This document shows positions 55,619-64,000 of a DNA stretch of 64,000 nt, piece after piece. A model generated the notes under the pieces. It searched no databases and was not told where the DNA came from. It was given only the letters and a program-made list of their open reading frames with translations. The translations under genes were made by a program, and so were the position numbers. Source of the DNA: Lysobacter defluvii IMMIB APB-9 = DSM 18482 (GTDB taxonomy: Bacteria; Pseudomonadota; Gammaproteobacteria; Xanthomonadales; Xanthomonadaceae). Where the stretch lies: assembly GCF_000423325.1 (NCBI RefSeq), contig NZ_AUHT01000006.1, positions 310,001 through 374,000 of the forward strand, given 5' to 3'. The first letter of the stretch is position 1. Every line of letters starts with the position of its first letter.

Positions 55619-55714
55619 CGAACCCGCAATCGCCTGGAAATAGCCTGCGCGCGGCGCTGGACACCTGTCCGCGCCGTCGCCCGCCGGCTCAACAGATTTC
55701 CAGGAGAGTTCCAC

Positions 55715-58700
55715 GTGCATTTGCCCTCGTCCCGCCTGGCCTCGGGCATCGCCTTGGCGATGCTGCTCATGCAGGCCCCTGCCGTCATTGCGCAGGACGC
55801 ACCGGAGTCCGCAGAACAGCCCACCCCCGAGGCCACGGACCTCGACGCCCTCGTGGTAACCGGAACCCGCATCGCGCGTCCGGAACTCGAGTCGGTGATG
55901 CCCATCTCCGTCGTGGACTTCGACGAGGTGAAGGAGACCGGTCGCTTCACCGTGTACGACGCGCTGATGTTGAATCCCGCGATCGGCCCCGGCCTGGGCG
56001 AGATGAACTCGATGGGCCAGGAGTACGACAAGGGCGTGGCCAACATCGACCTGCGCAGCATGGGCACCAACCGCTCGCTGGTGCTGGTGGACGGCTTGCG
56101 TTGGGTGTCGGGCGGTGCCCGCACCGCGGCCGTGGACCTCAACACGATCCCCTCGTCGCTGATCGACCGCGTCGAGACCGTGACGGGCGGTGCCTCCGCG
56201 ATCTACGGCGCCGACGCCGTAACGGGCGCGGTCAACATCGTGATGAAGAAGCGCATGGATGGCACTTCCGCGTCGGTCAGCACTGGCCTGGCGGAGGAGG
56301 GCGACGCCCGCCAGACGCAGGCCTCCGTGGCAACCGGCTTCGACTTCCTGGACGAACGCGCGCATCTGGTGGTGGGTGCCAACTACGTGCTCACCGACGA
56401 GATCCCGCTGCTGGACCGCTACACCGACCGGCAGGTCTACCAGGTCAACCCGGAGAACACCGGTCCGAACGACGGGATCCCGGACAACATCATCATCAAC
56501 TTCCGCCAGTTCTACCGCTCCCATTACCCCACCTGGTGCGTGTTCGAGGGCACGGCGCCGTGCGGTACCAACGCGAAGGACGGTGACTGGTACCAGCTGA
56601 TCGATGGGCAGGTCACGCACATCCCGCGCGACAGCTACCGCACCATCTCCAACAACGACACGGGCACCCAGGACGGCGGCCCCGACACGGCGTTCGGCAT
56701 CTACGACTACATGCTGCTGCGCGACAAGTCGGAGAAGAGCTCGGCCTACGGCAACCTCGAGTTCCAGCTCACCCCAGACGTGGTCTGGAACACGAGCCTG
56801 GGCTACGCGTCGAGCTACGTGAGCGGCCACGCCCAGTGGCCAGGGCACCGCGATGATGTGCGGCCCATCAACTGGTGGGGCATCAACCCCGAGACCGGCA
56901 CCGCGCACCCGGGCGGCATCGCCCGTCTCGATGATCCGTTCCTGCCGGACTCGCTCCGCGAGCACATGCTGGCCGAAGGCCTGACCGAGCTGCCGATGAA
57001 CCGGCACTACTCACACCTTCCCATGTCGCGCGAGATCCACCGCCGCGATGCGATCAGCTTCGGCACCGACCTCACCGGCCGCCTGACCGACCGGATCGAC
57101 TGGAAAGGCTTCCTGCGCTGGGGCACGGTCGAGGACGACATCACCACCACCAACATGGTGGGCCGCAATGAGTGGCTGCTGGCGCGCGACGTCACCGTGG
57201 ACGCGACCGGCAACCCCATCTGCGCAGATGCGGATGCGCGGGCCGCCGGCTGCGTACCCACGAACCTCTACAGCACCGAGATGCCAGGCCAGGACTGGCT
57301 GGACTACGTCATGCCGTATGAGCGCTACGAGAGCACGAAGAACAGCATGCTCAACGTGGGCCTGGGCATGAACGGCGAGCTGTTCGAGCTGCCCGCCGGC
57401 ACCGTGCGCTTCGCGGCTGGAGCGGAGTGGCGCGAGGAGAAGCTGGATACGCGCGACGACCCGGACACCGTCAAGCTGCACAACATCGTCTGGTCGCCCG
57501 GCAACGACCACGGCCTGCACCCGGACATGAGCGCCAGCCGCCGCGTTTCGGAGGTCTATGGCGAGGTCGTGGTCCCGGTGCTCAGCGACCTGCCCGGCGC
57601 ACGCCGGCTCGACGTGGAAGCCGCGTATCGCTACTCCCACTACAGCGACAACCCGTCCACCGACACCTGGAAGCTCGGCCTGATCTGGTCGCCGTTCGAC
57701 ACCGTCAGCCTGCGTGGCGTGAAGGGCTTCAGCACGCGCGTGCCGAACTTCGGCGAGCTGTACTCGCCGATCAGCATGGTCACCCTGGGCCACATCGGCG
57801 ACCCGTGCCAGGAAGGCCGCATCCTCCAGGACGATGACCGGCCGGGCAACTGCGCCGCGACGGTGCCGGGCTGGACCGGTCCGCTGCCGACCCCGAACCA
57901 GAATGCGCCGCGCGTGTTCACCGGCGGCAACCCGGACCTGGAGCCGGAGACCTCCGATTCGTTCTCCTACGGTGTGGTGTGGCAGCCCTCCTTCGTCCCG
58001 GGCCTGGACCTGACCGCGGACTACTGGGAGATCGACATCGACAACGTGATCACCGCCATCGCCTACGGCACGATCATGAACAACTGCGTCAACGCCTCTG
58101 GTGGCCCCGACATGGGCTACTGCCAGTTCGTGCACCGTCATCCGACCGACGGGCCGGGGCACCTGGCCGGTGAAGTCGATTACGTGCAGGCGCAGTACGC
58201 CAACCTGGCCGGCCGCAAGGCGCGTGGCATCGACTTCGGGCTCAACTACGCCCGCGGGCTCGGCCCGGGCCACTACCGGCTGGGCTTCAGCGCGACCCGC
58301 AACCTGGAGCGCCGGATCATCTCCCAGCGCGGGACCGCCGGGACCGACAACGCGGGCCAGTTCCAGTACCCCGACTTCAAGTTCACCCTGCTCAACAAGT
58401 ACGACGTGGGTGACTTCAGCTTCGGCGTGAACACCCGCTACATCAGCAAGAGCCTGTACGCGGTGAACGACCAGTCGCTGGAGACGCGCGAGATGCCGTA
58501 CGTGCCGGAGTATTGGCAGCACGACGTGAACATCACCTGGCACCCCGACTGGGATGCGGCGACCGACTACTCGATTTCGCTCGGTATCAAGAACGCCACC
58601 GACAGCAAGGTCAAGCATCCGGTGCTGCGCGCCTACGCCACCAGCCCGCACCTGACGGCGGACCGCGTCAACGCCAACAACGGCGCGGCCTACATGGACG

Positions 58701-58744
58701 GCGTCGGCCGCTACTTCTTCCTCACGTTCAAGGCGGACTTCTGA
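55715..58744 (+). CDS. TonB-dependent outer-membrane receptor
   Basis: A 1009-residue receptor. Signal peptide (ending VIAQD), the TonB box region DLDALVVTGTRI, the plug domain (residues 50-170, ending in TGGASAIYGADAVTGAVNIVMKK), and a 22-strand barrel with the terminal Phe. Long loops give it above-average size, in the Xanthomonas-type oligomer/ester receptor range. The GTG start follows AGGAGA (55702). It overlaps the next gene by 1 base (TGATG) and so works with the two glycerophosphodiesterases; ligand not known. Confidence 0.93.
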   Translation: MHLPSSRLASGIALAMLLMQAPAVIAQDAPESAEQPTPEATDLDALVVTGTRIARPELESVMPISVVDFDEVKETGRFTVYDALMLNPAIGPGLGEMNSMGQEYDKGVANIDLRSMGTNRSLVLVDGLRWVSGGARTAAVDLNTIPSSLIDRVETVTGGASAIYGADAVTGAVNIVMKKRMDGTSASVSTGLAEEGDARQTQASVATGFDFLDERAHLVVGANYVLTDEIPLLDRYTDRQVYQVNPENTGPNDGIPDNIIINFRQFYRSHYPTWCVFEGTAPCGTNAKDGDWYQLIDGQVTHIPRDSYRTISNNDTGTQDGGPDTAFGIYDYMLLRDKSEKSSAYGNLEFQLTPDVVWNTSLGYASSYVSGHAQWPGHRDDVRPINWWGINPETGTAHPGGIARLDDPFLPDSLREHMLAEGLTELPMNRHYSHLPMSREIHRRDAISFGTDLTGRLTDRIDWKGFLRWGTVEDDITTTNMVGRNEWLLARDVTVDATGNPICADADARAAGCVPTNLYSTEMPGQDWLDYVMPYERYESTKNSMLNVGLGMNGELFELPAGTVRFAAGAEWREEKLDTRDDPDTVKLHNIVWSPGNDHGLHPDMSASRRVSEVYGEVVVPVLSDLPGARRLDVEAAYRYSHYSDNPSTDTWKLGLIWSPFDTVSLRGVKGFSTRVPNFGELYSPISMVTLGHIGDPCQEGRILQDDDRPGNCAATVPGWTGPLPTPNQNAPRVFTGGNPDLEPETSDSFSYGVVWQPSFVPGLDLTADYWEIDIDNVITAIAYGTIMNNCVNASGGPDMGYCQFVHRHPTDGPGHLAGEVDYVQAQYANLAGRKARGIDFGLNYARGLGPGHYRLGFSATRNLERRIISQRGTAGTDNAGQFQYPDFKFTLLNKYDVGDFSFGVNTRYISKSLYAVNDQSLETREMPYVPEYWQHDVNITWHPDWDAATDYSISLGIKNATDSKVKHPVLRAYATSPHLTADRVNANNGAAYMDGVGRYFFLTFKADF

Positions 58745-59676
58745 TGACGGCCAATGCGACGCGCCTTGCCGCCGTCGCGCTCGCCGCCGGCCTGCTGATG
58801 CAGGCTGGCGGGGGGCTCGCACAGGCGGCTTCACCCGAGGATCCGGCGGCCAAGCTCCGCGACCCCTCCCGCGTGGTGGTGATCGCGCACCGCGGCTGCG
58901 TCGGCGAGGCACCGGAGGTTTCCGTTTCCTCCATCCATGCCTGCGCCGGCAAGGGGATCGATGGAATCGAACTCGACATCCGGAAGTCCAGCGACGGCGT
59001 GCTGGTGGCGATCCATGACGCAACCCTCGACCGCACCACCAACGGCAGCGGCCGGGTAGCGGACCACACCGCGGCCGAGCTGCGCGAGCTGCGGCTGCGG
59101 CGCGGCAACGGCGGACGCAGCGTCGTGGTAACCGATGAGCATCTGCCAACAGTCGAGGAAATGCTGCTTGCGGCGCGGGAGCACGGTTTCATCGTCCACC
59201 TGGACATCAAGGACGCCACCCACGCCGAGGTGGCGGACCTGGTGGAAAGACTGGGAATGGAAGGGCAGGGCATCGCCTGGGTTACGGGCTCCCCGGAGGA
59301 CAGCCACCAGCCGGATCCCGGGGACGTGCGCGCGCTGGCCATCATGGCGCGCATCCAGGATTGTCCGGAGGGGGCCCCTGCCACGTGCCGGCCCAATGAC
59401 ATGCGGGACCTGATGGGGTTTGCCCGCTACGACCCTGCCGGCTACTTCCTCTGGTACCGCAGCACGCCGGAGTTCTTCGCAGCCTTCAATGCGGCCGAGC
59501 GGCCGCCCGGCACCCGGCTGTCCACCGAAACCCTGTGGGAGATCGACAACCTGCCGCCGGCGCAGCGGCACGCCGAGTACCGCCGGCTGCTGGATGCGGG
59601 CGCCACGATGTTCCTGACCGACAAGCCCCGGGACCTGGTGTCCTTCCTGCAACGTGAGAAGGAGGAATCCCGATGA
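58744..59676 (+). CDS. Glycerophosphodiester phosphodiesterase-like protein 1
   Basis: A 310-residue secreted protein of the GDPD family (TIM barrel). Signal peptide ends near AQAAS. Catalytic features: VIAHRGC, GIELDIRKSSDG, HDATLDRTTNGSG, and HLDIKDA. It cleaves glycerophosphodiesters to glycerol 3-phosphate and an alcohol. The start overlaps the receptor stop. Later metal residues appear less canonical than in the next gene. Confidence 0.88.
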   Translation: MTANATRLAAVALAAGLLMQAGGGLAQAASPEDPAAKLRDPSRVVVIAHRGCVGEAPEVSVSSIHACAGKGIDGIELDIRKSSDGVLVAIHDATLDRTTNGSGRVADHTAAELRELRLRRGNGGRSVVVTDEHLPTVEEMLLAAREHGFIVHLDIKDATHAEVADLVERLGMEGQGIAWVTGSPEDSHQPDPGDVRALAIMARIQDCPEGAPATCRPNDMRDLMGFARYDPAGYFLWYRSTPEFFAAFNAAERPPGTRLSTETLWEIDNLPPAQRHAEYRRLLDAGATMFLTDKPRDLVSFLQREKEESR

Positions 59677-60536
59677 AGCTCACTGCATCCCTTGCGTTCG
59701 CCGCCGTATCGCTCGCGTTCCCGCTCGCCGCCTCGGCTTCGCCGGAGGTCATCGCGCACCGCGGTGGCGCACTGCTGTGGCCCGAGAACACGATGTACGC
59801 CTTCGAGCGGGCAGCGGACGCCGGCGTCGAGTACCTGGAGTTTGACCTCCAGCTGACCGCCGACAACGAGCTGCTGGTGACCCACGACAGTGACATCAAC
59901 CCCCGGTTCTGCACGGCACCGGCCGGACAGGGAATCGTCCCCAAGGCGGTGCGCGTCCTCACCCTGGAGCAGAGCCGCGCGTTCGATTGCGGCAGCCGGT
60001 CACGGGACATCTACCCGGATGCCGAGAAGCGGGTGGCCGGCATGCCGAGCCTGGAAGAGGTGTTCGAAGCCTTCCGTGACGACACCCGGATCAAGTACTT
60101 CATCGAGACGAAGATGCCCAGGGAGGGTGCACCCGGGGAGCCGATCGACACCACGCTCTACACCGCCAAGCTCGAACAGCTGATCCGCGAATATGGGCTG
60201 GAGGATCGCGTCATCCTGCAGTCGTTCGACTGGCGGACGATCCGCGCAATGCGCGAGTTGAACCCGCAGGTGCGGACGTGTCCCCTCGGCGTGCCGCGGT
60301 ACAGCAATGACTACGCGCAAACCGTCCGCGAGCTCGGTGCCGGCTGCATCGTGCTTGCGGCCCGGGAGGCGACGCCGGAGCAGGTGCGGGGATTCCAGCG
60401 CGATGGCGTGCTGGTGTTTTCCGGGGTCATCGACAAGGAAGAGGACTGGAAGCAGGCGCTGGAGTACGGGTTCGATGCGATCTTCACCAATGATCCGGTG
60501 GGGGTGATCGAGTACCTTGGGCGCGCCAGCCGCTGA
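59673..60536 (+). CDS. Glycerophosphodiester phosphodiesterase 2
   Basis: A 287-residue secreted GDPD. Signal peptide ends SASA. The active site is visible: VIAHRGGALLWPENTMYAF, YLEFDLQLTADNELLVTHD, and the later YFIETKMP. It overlaps the preceding gene by 4 bases (ATGA). Two adjacent enzymes with a TonB receptor suggest outer-membrane uptake of deacylated phospholipids as a phosphorus/carbon source (inference). Confidence 0.92.
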   Translation: MKLTASLAFAAVSLAFPLAASASPEVIAHRGGALLWPENTMYAFERAADAGVEYLEFDLQLTADNELLVTHDSDINPRFCTAPAGQGIVPKAVRVLTLEQSRAFDCGSRSRDIYPDAEKRVAGMPSLEEVFEAFRDDTRIKYFIETKMPREGAPGEPIDTTLYTAKLEQLIREYGLEDRVILQSFDWRTIRAMRELNPQVRTCPLGVPRYSNDYAQTVRELGAGCIVLAAREATPEQVRGFQRDGVLVFSGVIDKEEDWKQALEYGFDAIFTNDPVGVIEYLGRASR

Positions 60537-60542
60537 GTCCGC

Positions 60543-61313
60543 TTACATCGCCCCCATGCCTCCGTCGATCCGGTAGGCCGCGCCGGTGATGAACGTGCTC
60601 TCGTCCGAGGCAAGGAACAGCACCAGGTTGGCGATGTCCCCGGACTCGCCGTAGCGGCCCAGCGGGATCGCGGCTTCCATCCCGGCCTTGGCAGCGTCGG
60701 CATCGTCCGGGTCGAAGCCGGCCTCCAGCGATCGCATCATCCGGGTGTTCACGGGCGACGGGTGGACGGAGTTCACCCGTACGTCGTGCCTGGCGGCCTC
60801 GATGGCGGCCACCTTGGTCATGCCGGTAACCGCGTGCTTGGAGGTGACGTAGGGCAGCACACCGGCACTGCCCTCCAGCCCCGCTACGGAGGACATGTTG
60901 ATCACGCTGCCGCGGCCGGCCCGGTACATGTGCGGTAGCACGTGCTTCAGCCCGAGATAGGCGCCGCGGACGTTGACGGCGAGCACCTGGTCGAACATCG
61001 CCGTGTCCTGCTGCTCCAGCGGTGCGACCTTGCCTTCGATGCCCGCGTTGTTGAAGAACACGTCGATGCGGCCGAAGCGCTCGATGGTCGCCTCCACGTA
61101 GGCTTCCACCTGCGCCTCGTCCGTGACGTCGGCCTGGACCCCGACGACGCGCTCGCCTGCATCCAGCTCGCGGGCGGCAGTGTCCACCGCGTCCTGGTCC
61201 AGGTCGACCAGCACCACCGATGCCCCTTCCTCGAGGAACCGCCGCGCCGTCGCCTTGCCGATGCCACCTGCGCCGCCGGTGATGATGGCGACCTTGTCCT
61301 GGAGCCGTTCCAT
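60543..61313 (-). CDS. Short-chain dehydrogenase/reductase
   Basis: A 256-residue classical SDR. Nucleotide motif TGGAGGIGKATA (residues 13-24), an acidic residue at the end of strand 2 (VLVDLDQ) indicating NAD preference, NNAG, catalytic Ser in INMSSVAG and YVTSK. Substrate unknown; annotations of near relatives are glucose or 3-alpha-type dehydrogenases. It is convergent with the GDPD gene, with a 6-base gap. Confidence 0.92.
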   Translation of the reverse strand: MERLQDKVAIITGGAGGIGKATARRFLEEGASVVLVDLDQDAVDTAARELDAGERVVGVQADVTDEAQVEAYVEATIERFGRIDVFFNNAGIEGKVAPLEQQDTAMFDQVLAVNVRGAYLGLKHVLPHMYRAGRGSVINMSSVAGLEGSAGVLPYVTSKHAVTGMTKVAAIEAARHDVRVNSVHPSPVNTRMMRSLEAGFDPDDADAAKAGMEAAIPLGRYGESGDIANLVLFLASDESTFITGAAYRIDGGMGAM

Positions 61314-61448
61314 GTCGTGCCTCCGTTGCGGGATGGAGTGAGTGGTACCGCGGGCGACACGATGCGGCGAACGGTGTTATCGCGCCGTGCTCGCGCGCGG
61401 AGTTACGGTGGGGGAAACGCTGCGTCCGCAAGCCACAGGATTACTCCC

Positions 61449-62423
61449 ATGCCACAGATGATGACGACGATCGCCGTACGGGGCGGCTCCGGTCCCGCCG
61501 AGTCCCTGCACGTGGTCCAGCTGCCGCGCCCGGTTCCCCGCGACGGCGAGGTCCTGTTGCGGGTTTTGGCGGCAGGCGTGAACCGGCCGGACATCCTGCA
61601 ACGCGAGGGCCGTTACCCGCCGCCCCCGGGTTCGCCGGGCACCCTGGGCCTGGAGGTCGCGGGCGAGGTGGTCGAGGGCTCGGGTCGCTGGCAGGAGGGT
61701 GATCGCGTGTGCGCGCTGCTGGGCGGCGGGGGCTATTCGGAGTACGTCGCGGTGGACGCGCGCCATGTGCTGCCGTTACCGGCAGGACTCGAGCCGGTCG
61801 AAGCTGCCGCGCTGCCCGAAACGGTGTTCACCGTATACGCCAACGTCTTCGAGCACGGGCGGCTCCGCGCCGGCGAAACCCTCCTGGTGCACGGGGCTAC
61901 CTCGGGCATCGGCGTGGCGGCGATCCAGATGGCGAAGGCGGCAGGCGCGCGGGTGATCGCCACCAGCCGCGGCGCCGACAAGGCGGAGGCCGCGCGCAAG
62001 CTGGGGGCGGACCATGCCGTGGACACCAGCACGCAGGACTTTGCGGAGGTGGCGCGCGAGGCCGGCGGCGTCGATGTGGCGCTGGACATGGTGGGTGCAC
62101 CGTACTTCGCCCAGACGCTCGAGGCGCTCAACACCGGCGGGCGGATCGTCTACATCGCGGGGCAGGGCGGGAACGAGCTGCAGGTGCCGGTATTCGGGAT
62201 CATGCGCAAGCGCGCGGTGATCACCGGCTCGACCCTTCGGCCACGCGATGCGGACGAAAAGGCCAGGCTGGCGGCGGAGGTCGAGCGCGTCGTGTGGCCG
62301 TGGATCGAGGCTGGCAAGGTCAAGGCGGTGGTGGACCGGACCTTCCCGCTGGAGCAGGCCGCGCAGGCGCATGCCTGGCTGGAAGGGGGCGCGCACACGG
62401 GCAAGGTCGTCCTGGTGCCCTGA
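61449..62423 (+). CDS. NAD(P)H:quinone oxidoreductase (zeta-crystallin type)
   Basis: A 324-residue member of the medium-chain reductase family lacking zinc ligands. It has NRPDILQREGRYPPPPGSP, LGLEVAGEV, the nucleotide motif VHGATSGIGVAAIQMAKAAGA and a conserved end HTGKVVLV. It reduces quinones or enones with NADPH. It is close to PIG3-type enzymes. The 135-base gap to the divergent SDR must hold both promoters; none stands out. Confidence 0.92.
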   Translation: MPQMMTTIAVRGGSGPAESLHVVQLPRPVPRDGEVLLRVLAAGVNRPDILQREGRYPPPPGSPGTLGLEVAGEVVEGSGRWQEGDRVCALLGGGGYSEYVAVDARHVLPLPAGLEPVEAAALPETVFTVYANVFEHGRLRAGETLLVHGATSGIGVAAIQMAKAAGARVIATSRGADKAEAARKLGADHAVDTSTQDFAEVAREAGGVDVALDMVGAPYFAQTLEALNTGGRIVYIAGQGGNELQVPVFGIMRKRAVITGSTLRPRDADEKARLAAEVERVVWPWIEAGKVKAVVDRTFPLEQAAQAHAWLEGGAHTGKVVLVP

Positions 62424-62476
62424 CGCTCCGCAGGGCTCTGCTACTCTGCCGCCCCCGTATTGGAGTGAGACCCCCG

Positions 62477-63397
62477 GTGCGCCTGATGTCCTGGCTGCGC
62501 ATGGCCGTCCTTCTTGTGGCCGTCGCGCTCAATACCCTGCTGCATGCGGTGCCCCTGCTGGTGGTGGCGCTGGTCAAGGCGGTGCTACCTTTCCAGCCGG
62601 TACGCCGGGCATGCAACCGCTGGCTGCCGGCGATCGCGGAGAGCTGGATCGGCGTCAACACCGCCATGCTCGACCGCTTCACCGGCACCCGCTTCCATGT
62701 GACGGGCGAAGCCGACCTGCGGACCGACGGGCACTACCTGGTGCTGGCCAACCACCAGAGTTGGGTCGACATCGTGGTGCTGCAGAAGGTGTTCAACCGG
62801 CGCATCCCGCTGCTGCGCTTCTTCCTCAAGCGGCAGCTGTTCTGGGTGCCGGTGCTGGGGCTGGCCTGGTGGGCGCTGGATTTCCCCTTCATGGGCCGTT
62901 ACACCCGCAGCCAGATCGCCAGGAACCCGGAGCTGGGGCGTCGTGACCTGGAGGTCACCCGCCGCGCCTGCGAGAAGTTCCGCGAGATCCCCGTGTCCGT
63001 GATGAACTTCGTCGAGGGCACCCGCTTCACTGCGGAGAAGCACGCCCGGCAGGCCTCGCCCTACCGGCACCTGCTCAAGCCGCGGTCCGGCGGGGTGGCG
63101 TTCGTGCTCGACGCGATGGGCGGGGGGTTGCACGCGGTGCTCGACGTGACCATCGCCTACCCCGGCGGCCTCCCTTCGATGACCGACCTGATGGCCGGGC
63201 GGGTGCCCGCGGTGCATGTGCAGGTGAAGCAGCGCCCGATCCCGGCGGAGCTGCTGGCCGGCAACTACCAGGAAGACCGCGCCTTCCGTGCCCGCTTCCA
63301 GCAGTGGATGAACGGGCTTTGGCTGGAGAAGGACGAGGACCTGGAGCAGCTGCTTGGCGGCACGCCGGGGCAAGTGCCGCCTGCGGAGGCCCCGTAG
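62477..63397 (+). CDS. Acyltransferase, YihG family
   Basis: A 306-residue membrane acyltransferase of the PlsC/LPLAT type (YihG branch). The N-terminal helix is at residues 5-30. The catalytic NHQSWVDIVVLQ (HX4D, residues 90-101), FFLKRQLFWVPVLGLAWWAL, and NFVEGTRF motifs follow. YihG makes phospholipids in a minor route. GTG 62477 or ATG 62486 could be the start; GGAG at 62462 is far from both. Confidence 0.9.
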   Translation: MRLMSWLRMAVLLVAVALNTLLHAVPLLVVALVKAVLPFQPVRRACNRWLPAIAESWIGVNTAMLDRFTGTRFHVTGEADLRTDGHYLVLANHQSWVDIVVLQKVFNRRIPLLRFFLKRQLFWVPVLGLAWWALDFPFMGRYTRSQIARNPELGRRDLEVTRRACEKFREIPVSVMNFVEGTRFTAEKHARQASPYRHLLKPRSGGVAFVLDAMGGGLHAVLDVTIAYPGGLPSMTDLMAGRVPAVHVQVKQRPIPAELLAGNYQEDRAFRARFQQWMNGLWLEKDEDLEQLLGGTPGQVPPAEAP

Positions 63398-63439
63398 GTC
63401 CCGTCCGTCTGTTCGACCTCCGCGAGCGAGGTGCGTCCT

Positions 63440-63940
63440 TTACGCGGTGCTCTTGGCACCGCTCTGGGGCGTGTCGATGAGCTCGTCCAGCTCGTACCCC
63501 TGCGCCTGCGCAGTGGCCAGGTACTCCAGCCGCGTCGCCGAATCGATGCGTGGCTCGCGCGCCAGCAGCCACAGGTACTTGCGGTCCGGGCTGCCCACCA
63601 GTGCGACGCGGTACTCCGGATCCAACCGCAGGATCCAGTAGTCCCCTTTTGTGAAGGGGATCCAGCGCATGCCCTCCGGCAGGAAGCTGACCTCAAGCTT
63701 GCTGTTGTGGCTGCCACGGACCGGCGTCGCCTCGCCGATCGCTTCCTGCCGCTCTCCATCCCCGTCGATCGCGCGGTTGGCCACGCGTACCTTGCCGTCA
63801 TCCTGCAGCGAATAGGTGGCGGTGACGTCCCGGTAGTCGGGCGGCTCGTGCCGCATTGGCAGGCGGGCAATCTCGTACCAGGTGCCGAGGTAGCGCTGCA
63901 GGTCGACGGAAGGGACGGTAGTGGGTTCGTCGCGGCTCAT
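63440..63940 (-). CDS. Lipocalin (Blc-like)
   Basis: A 166-residue lipocalin with the signature RYLGTWYEIARLP (residues 16-28), then the eight-stranded barrel pattern, DYWILRLDPEYRVALVG, YLWLLAREP and a C-terminal helix. Blc binds lysophospholipids or fatty acids. It lacks the usual lipoprotein signal, so it is probably cytosolic. The start follows GGAGG at about 63951. The last 60 bases of the window show nothing else. Confidence 0.92.
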   Translation of the reverse strand: MSRDEPTTVPSVDLQRYLGTWYEIARLPMRHEPPDYRDVTATYSLQDDGKVRVANRAIDGDGERQEAIGEATPVRGSHNSKLEVSFLPEGMRWIPFTKGDYWILRLDPEYRVALVGSPDRKYLWLLAREPRIDSATRLEYLATAQAQGYELDELIDTPQSGAKSTA

Positions 63941-64000
63941 GCGGGCCTCCGGTTGAATGGGGGAACGCCTGTGTAGCGGGAACGGAATGAAGTGGCCGTG

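Overview
The window is about 68% GC and reads as a chromosomal stretch of a Xanthomonadaceae/Lysobacteraceae gammaproteobacterium (Lysobacter, Luteimonas or a close relative). This rests on the copL-copA-copB order, the family of short palindromic intergenic repeats, the secreted TonB receptor style and the high GC. It is an inference from family resemblance; no rRNA is present to confirm it. No transposase or integrase gene is visible.

Positions 1-36944 are a dense metal-resistance and accessory region. (a) 1-9113 is copper: the 3' part of a CPC-type Cu+ ATPase, copL, the Tat-exported multicopper oxidase CopA, the outer-membrane CopB with a Met/His repeat, an NTF2-like protein, a DUF411 protein, a 16-Cys copper-binding four-helix protein, CopC, CopD, a TatA paralogue and a DUF305 membrane protein. 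(b) 9307-21963 is one unbroken, mostly translationally coupled gene string: a small secreted protein, a CusCBA-type Cu/Ag RND pump, then a beta-CASP metallo-hydrolase, an AMP/thymidine phosphorylase-family enzyme, a PRPP-synthetase-family protein and a divergent phosphoketolase. (c) 22158-25353 pairs a CPH-type copper ATPase with an acetate kinase. Taken together (b) and (c) suggest a route from RNA or nucleotides through ribose phosphates and acetyl phosphate to ATP, attached to copper efflux. An FNR-type box sits exactly where a class II activator site should be in front of the string. (d) 25422-26758 is a mer locus (merR/merT/merP plus a GDCCVxC protein) with no mercuric reductase. (e) 26778-35035 holds a decayed mntP, two CDF-type transporters, a MerR-family regulator with a clear operator, and a czcICBA-like Zn/Cd/Co efflux operon. 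(f) 35228-36944 is an edge zone with a tiny membrane peptide, a truncated DUF932 gene and an unknown protein.

At 37040-37348 lies a tRNA-Leu(UAA) gene interrupted by a 222-nt group I self-splicing intron, recognisable from the splice sites, the internal guide and a covarying P7 helix.

From 37395 onwards the content is ordinary chromosome: lytic transglycosylase, glutamate-synthase-like flavoprotein, ArsC/Spx-family reductase, FAD/Rieske oxidoreductase, NAD(P)-binding protein with DoxX-like tail, DUF2269, DUF4142, tRNA-Val(CAC), LigD, a diguanylate cyclase, an Mrr remnant, a lipoprotein hydrolase, GNAT, Apt, YchJ-like, MAPEG, a YedK/HMCES protein, a truncated sugar dehydrogenase, a TonB receptor coupled to two glycerophosphodiester phosphodiesterases, an SDR, a quinone oxidoreductase, an acyltransferase and a lipocalin.
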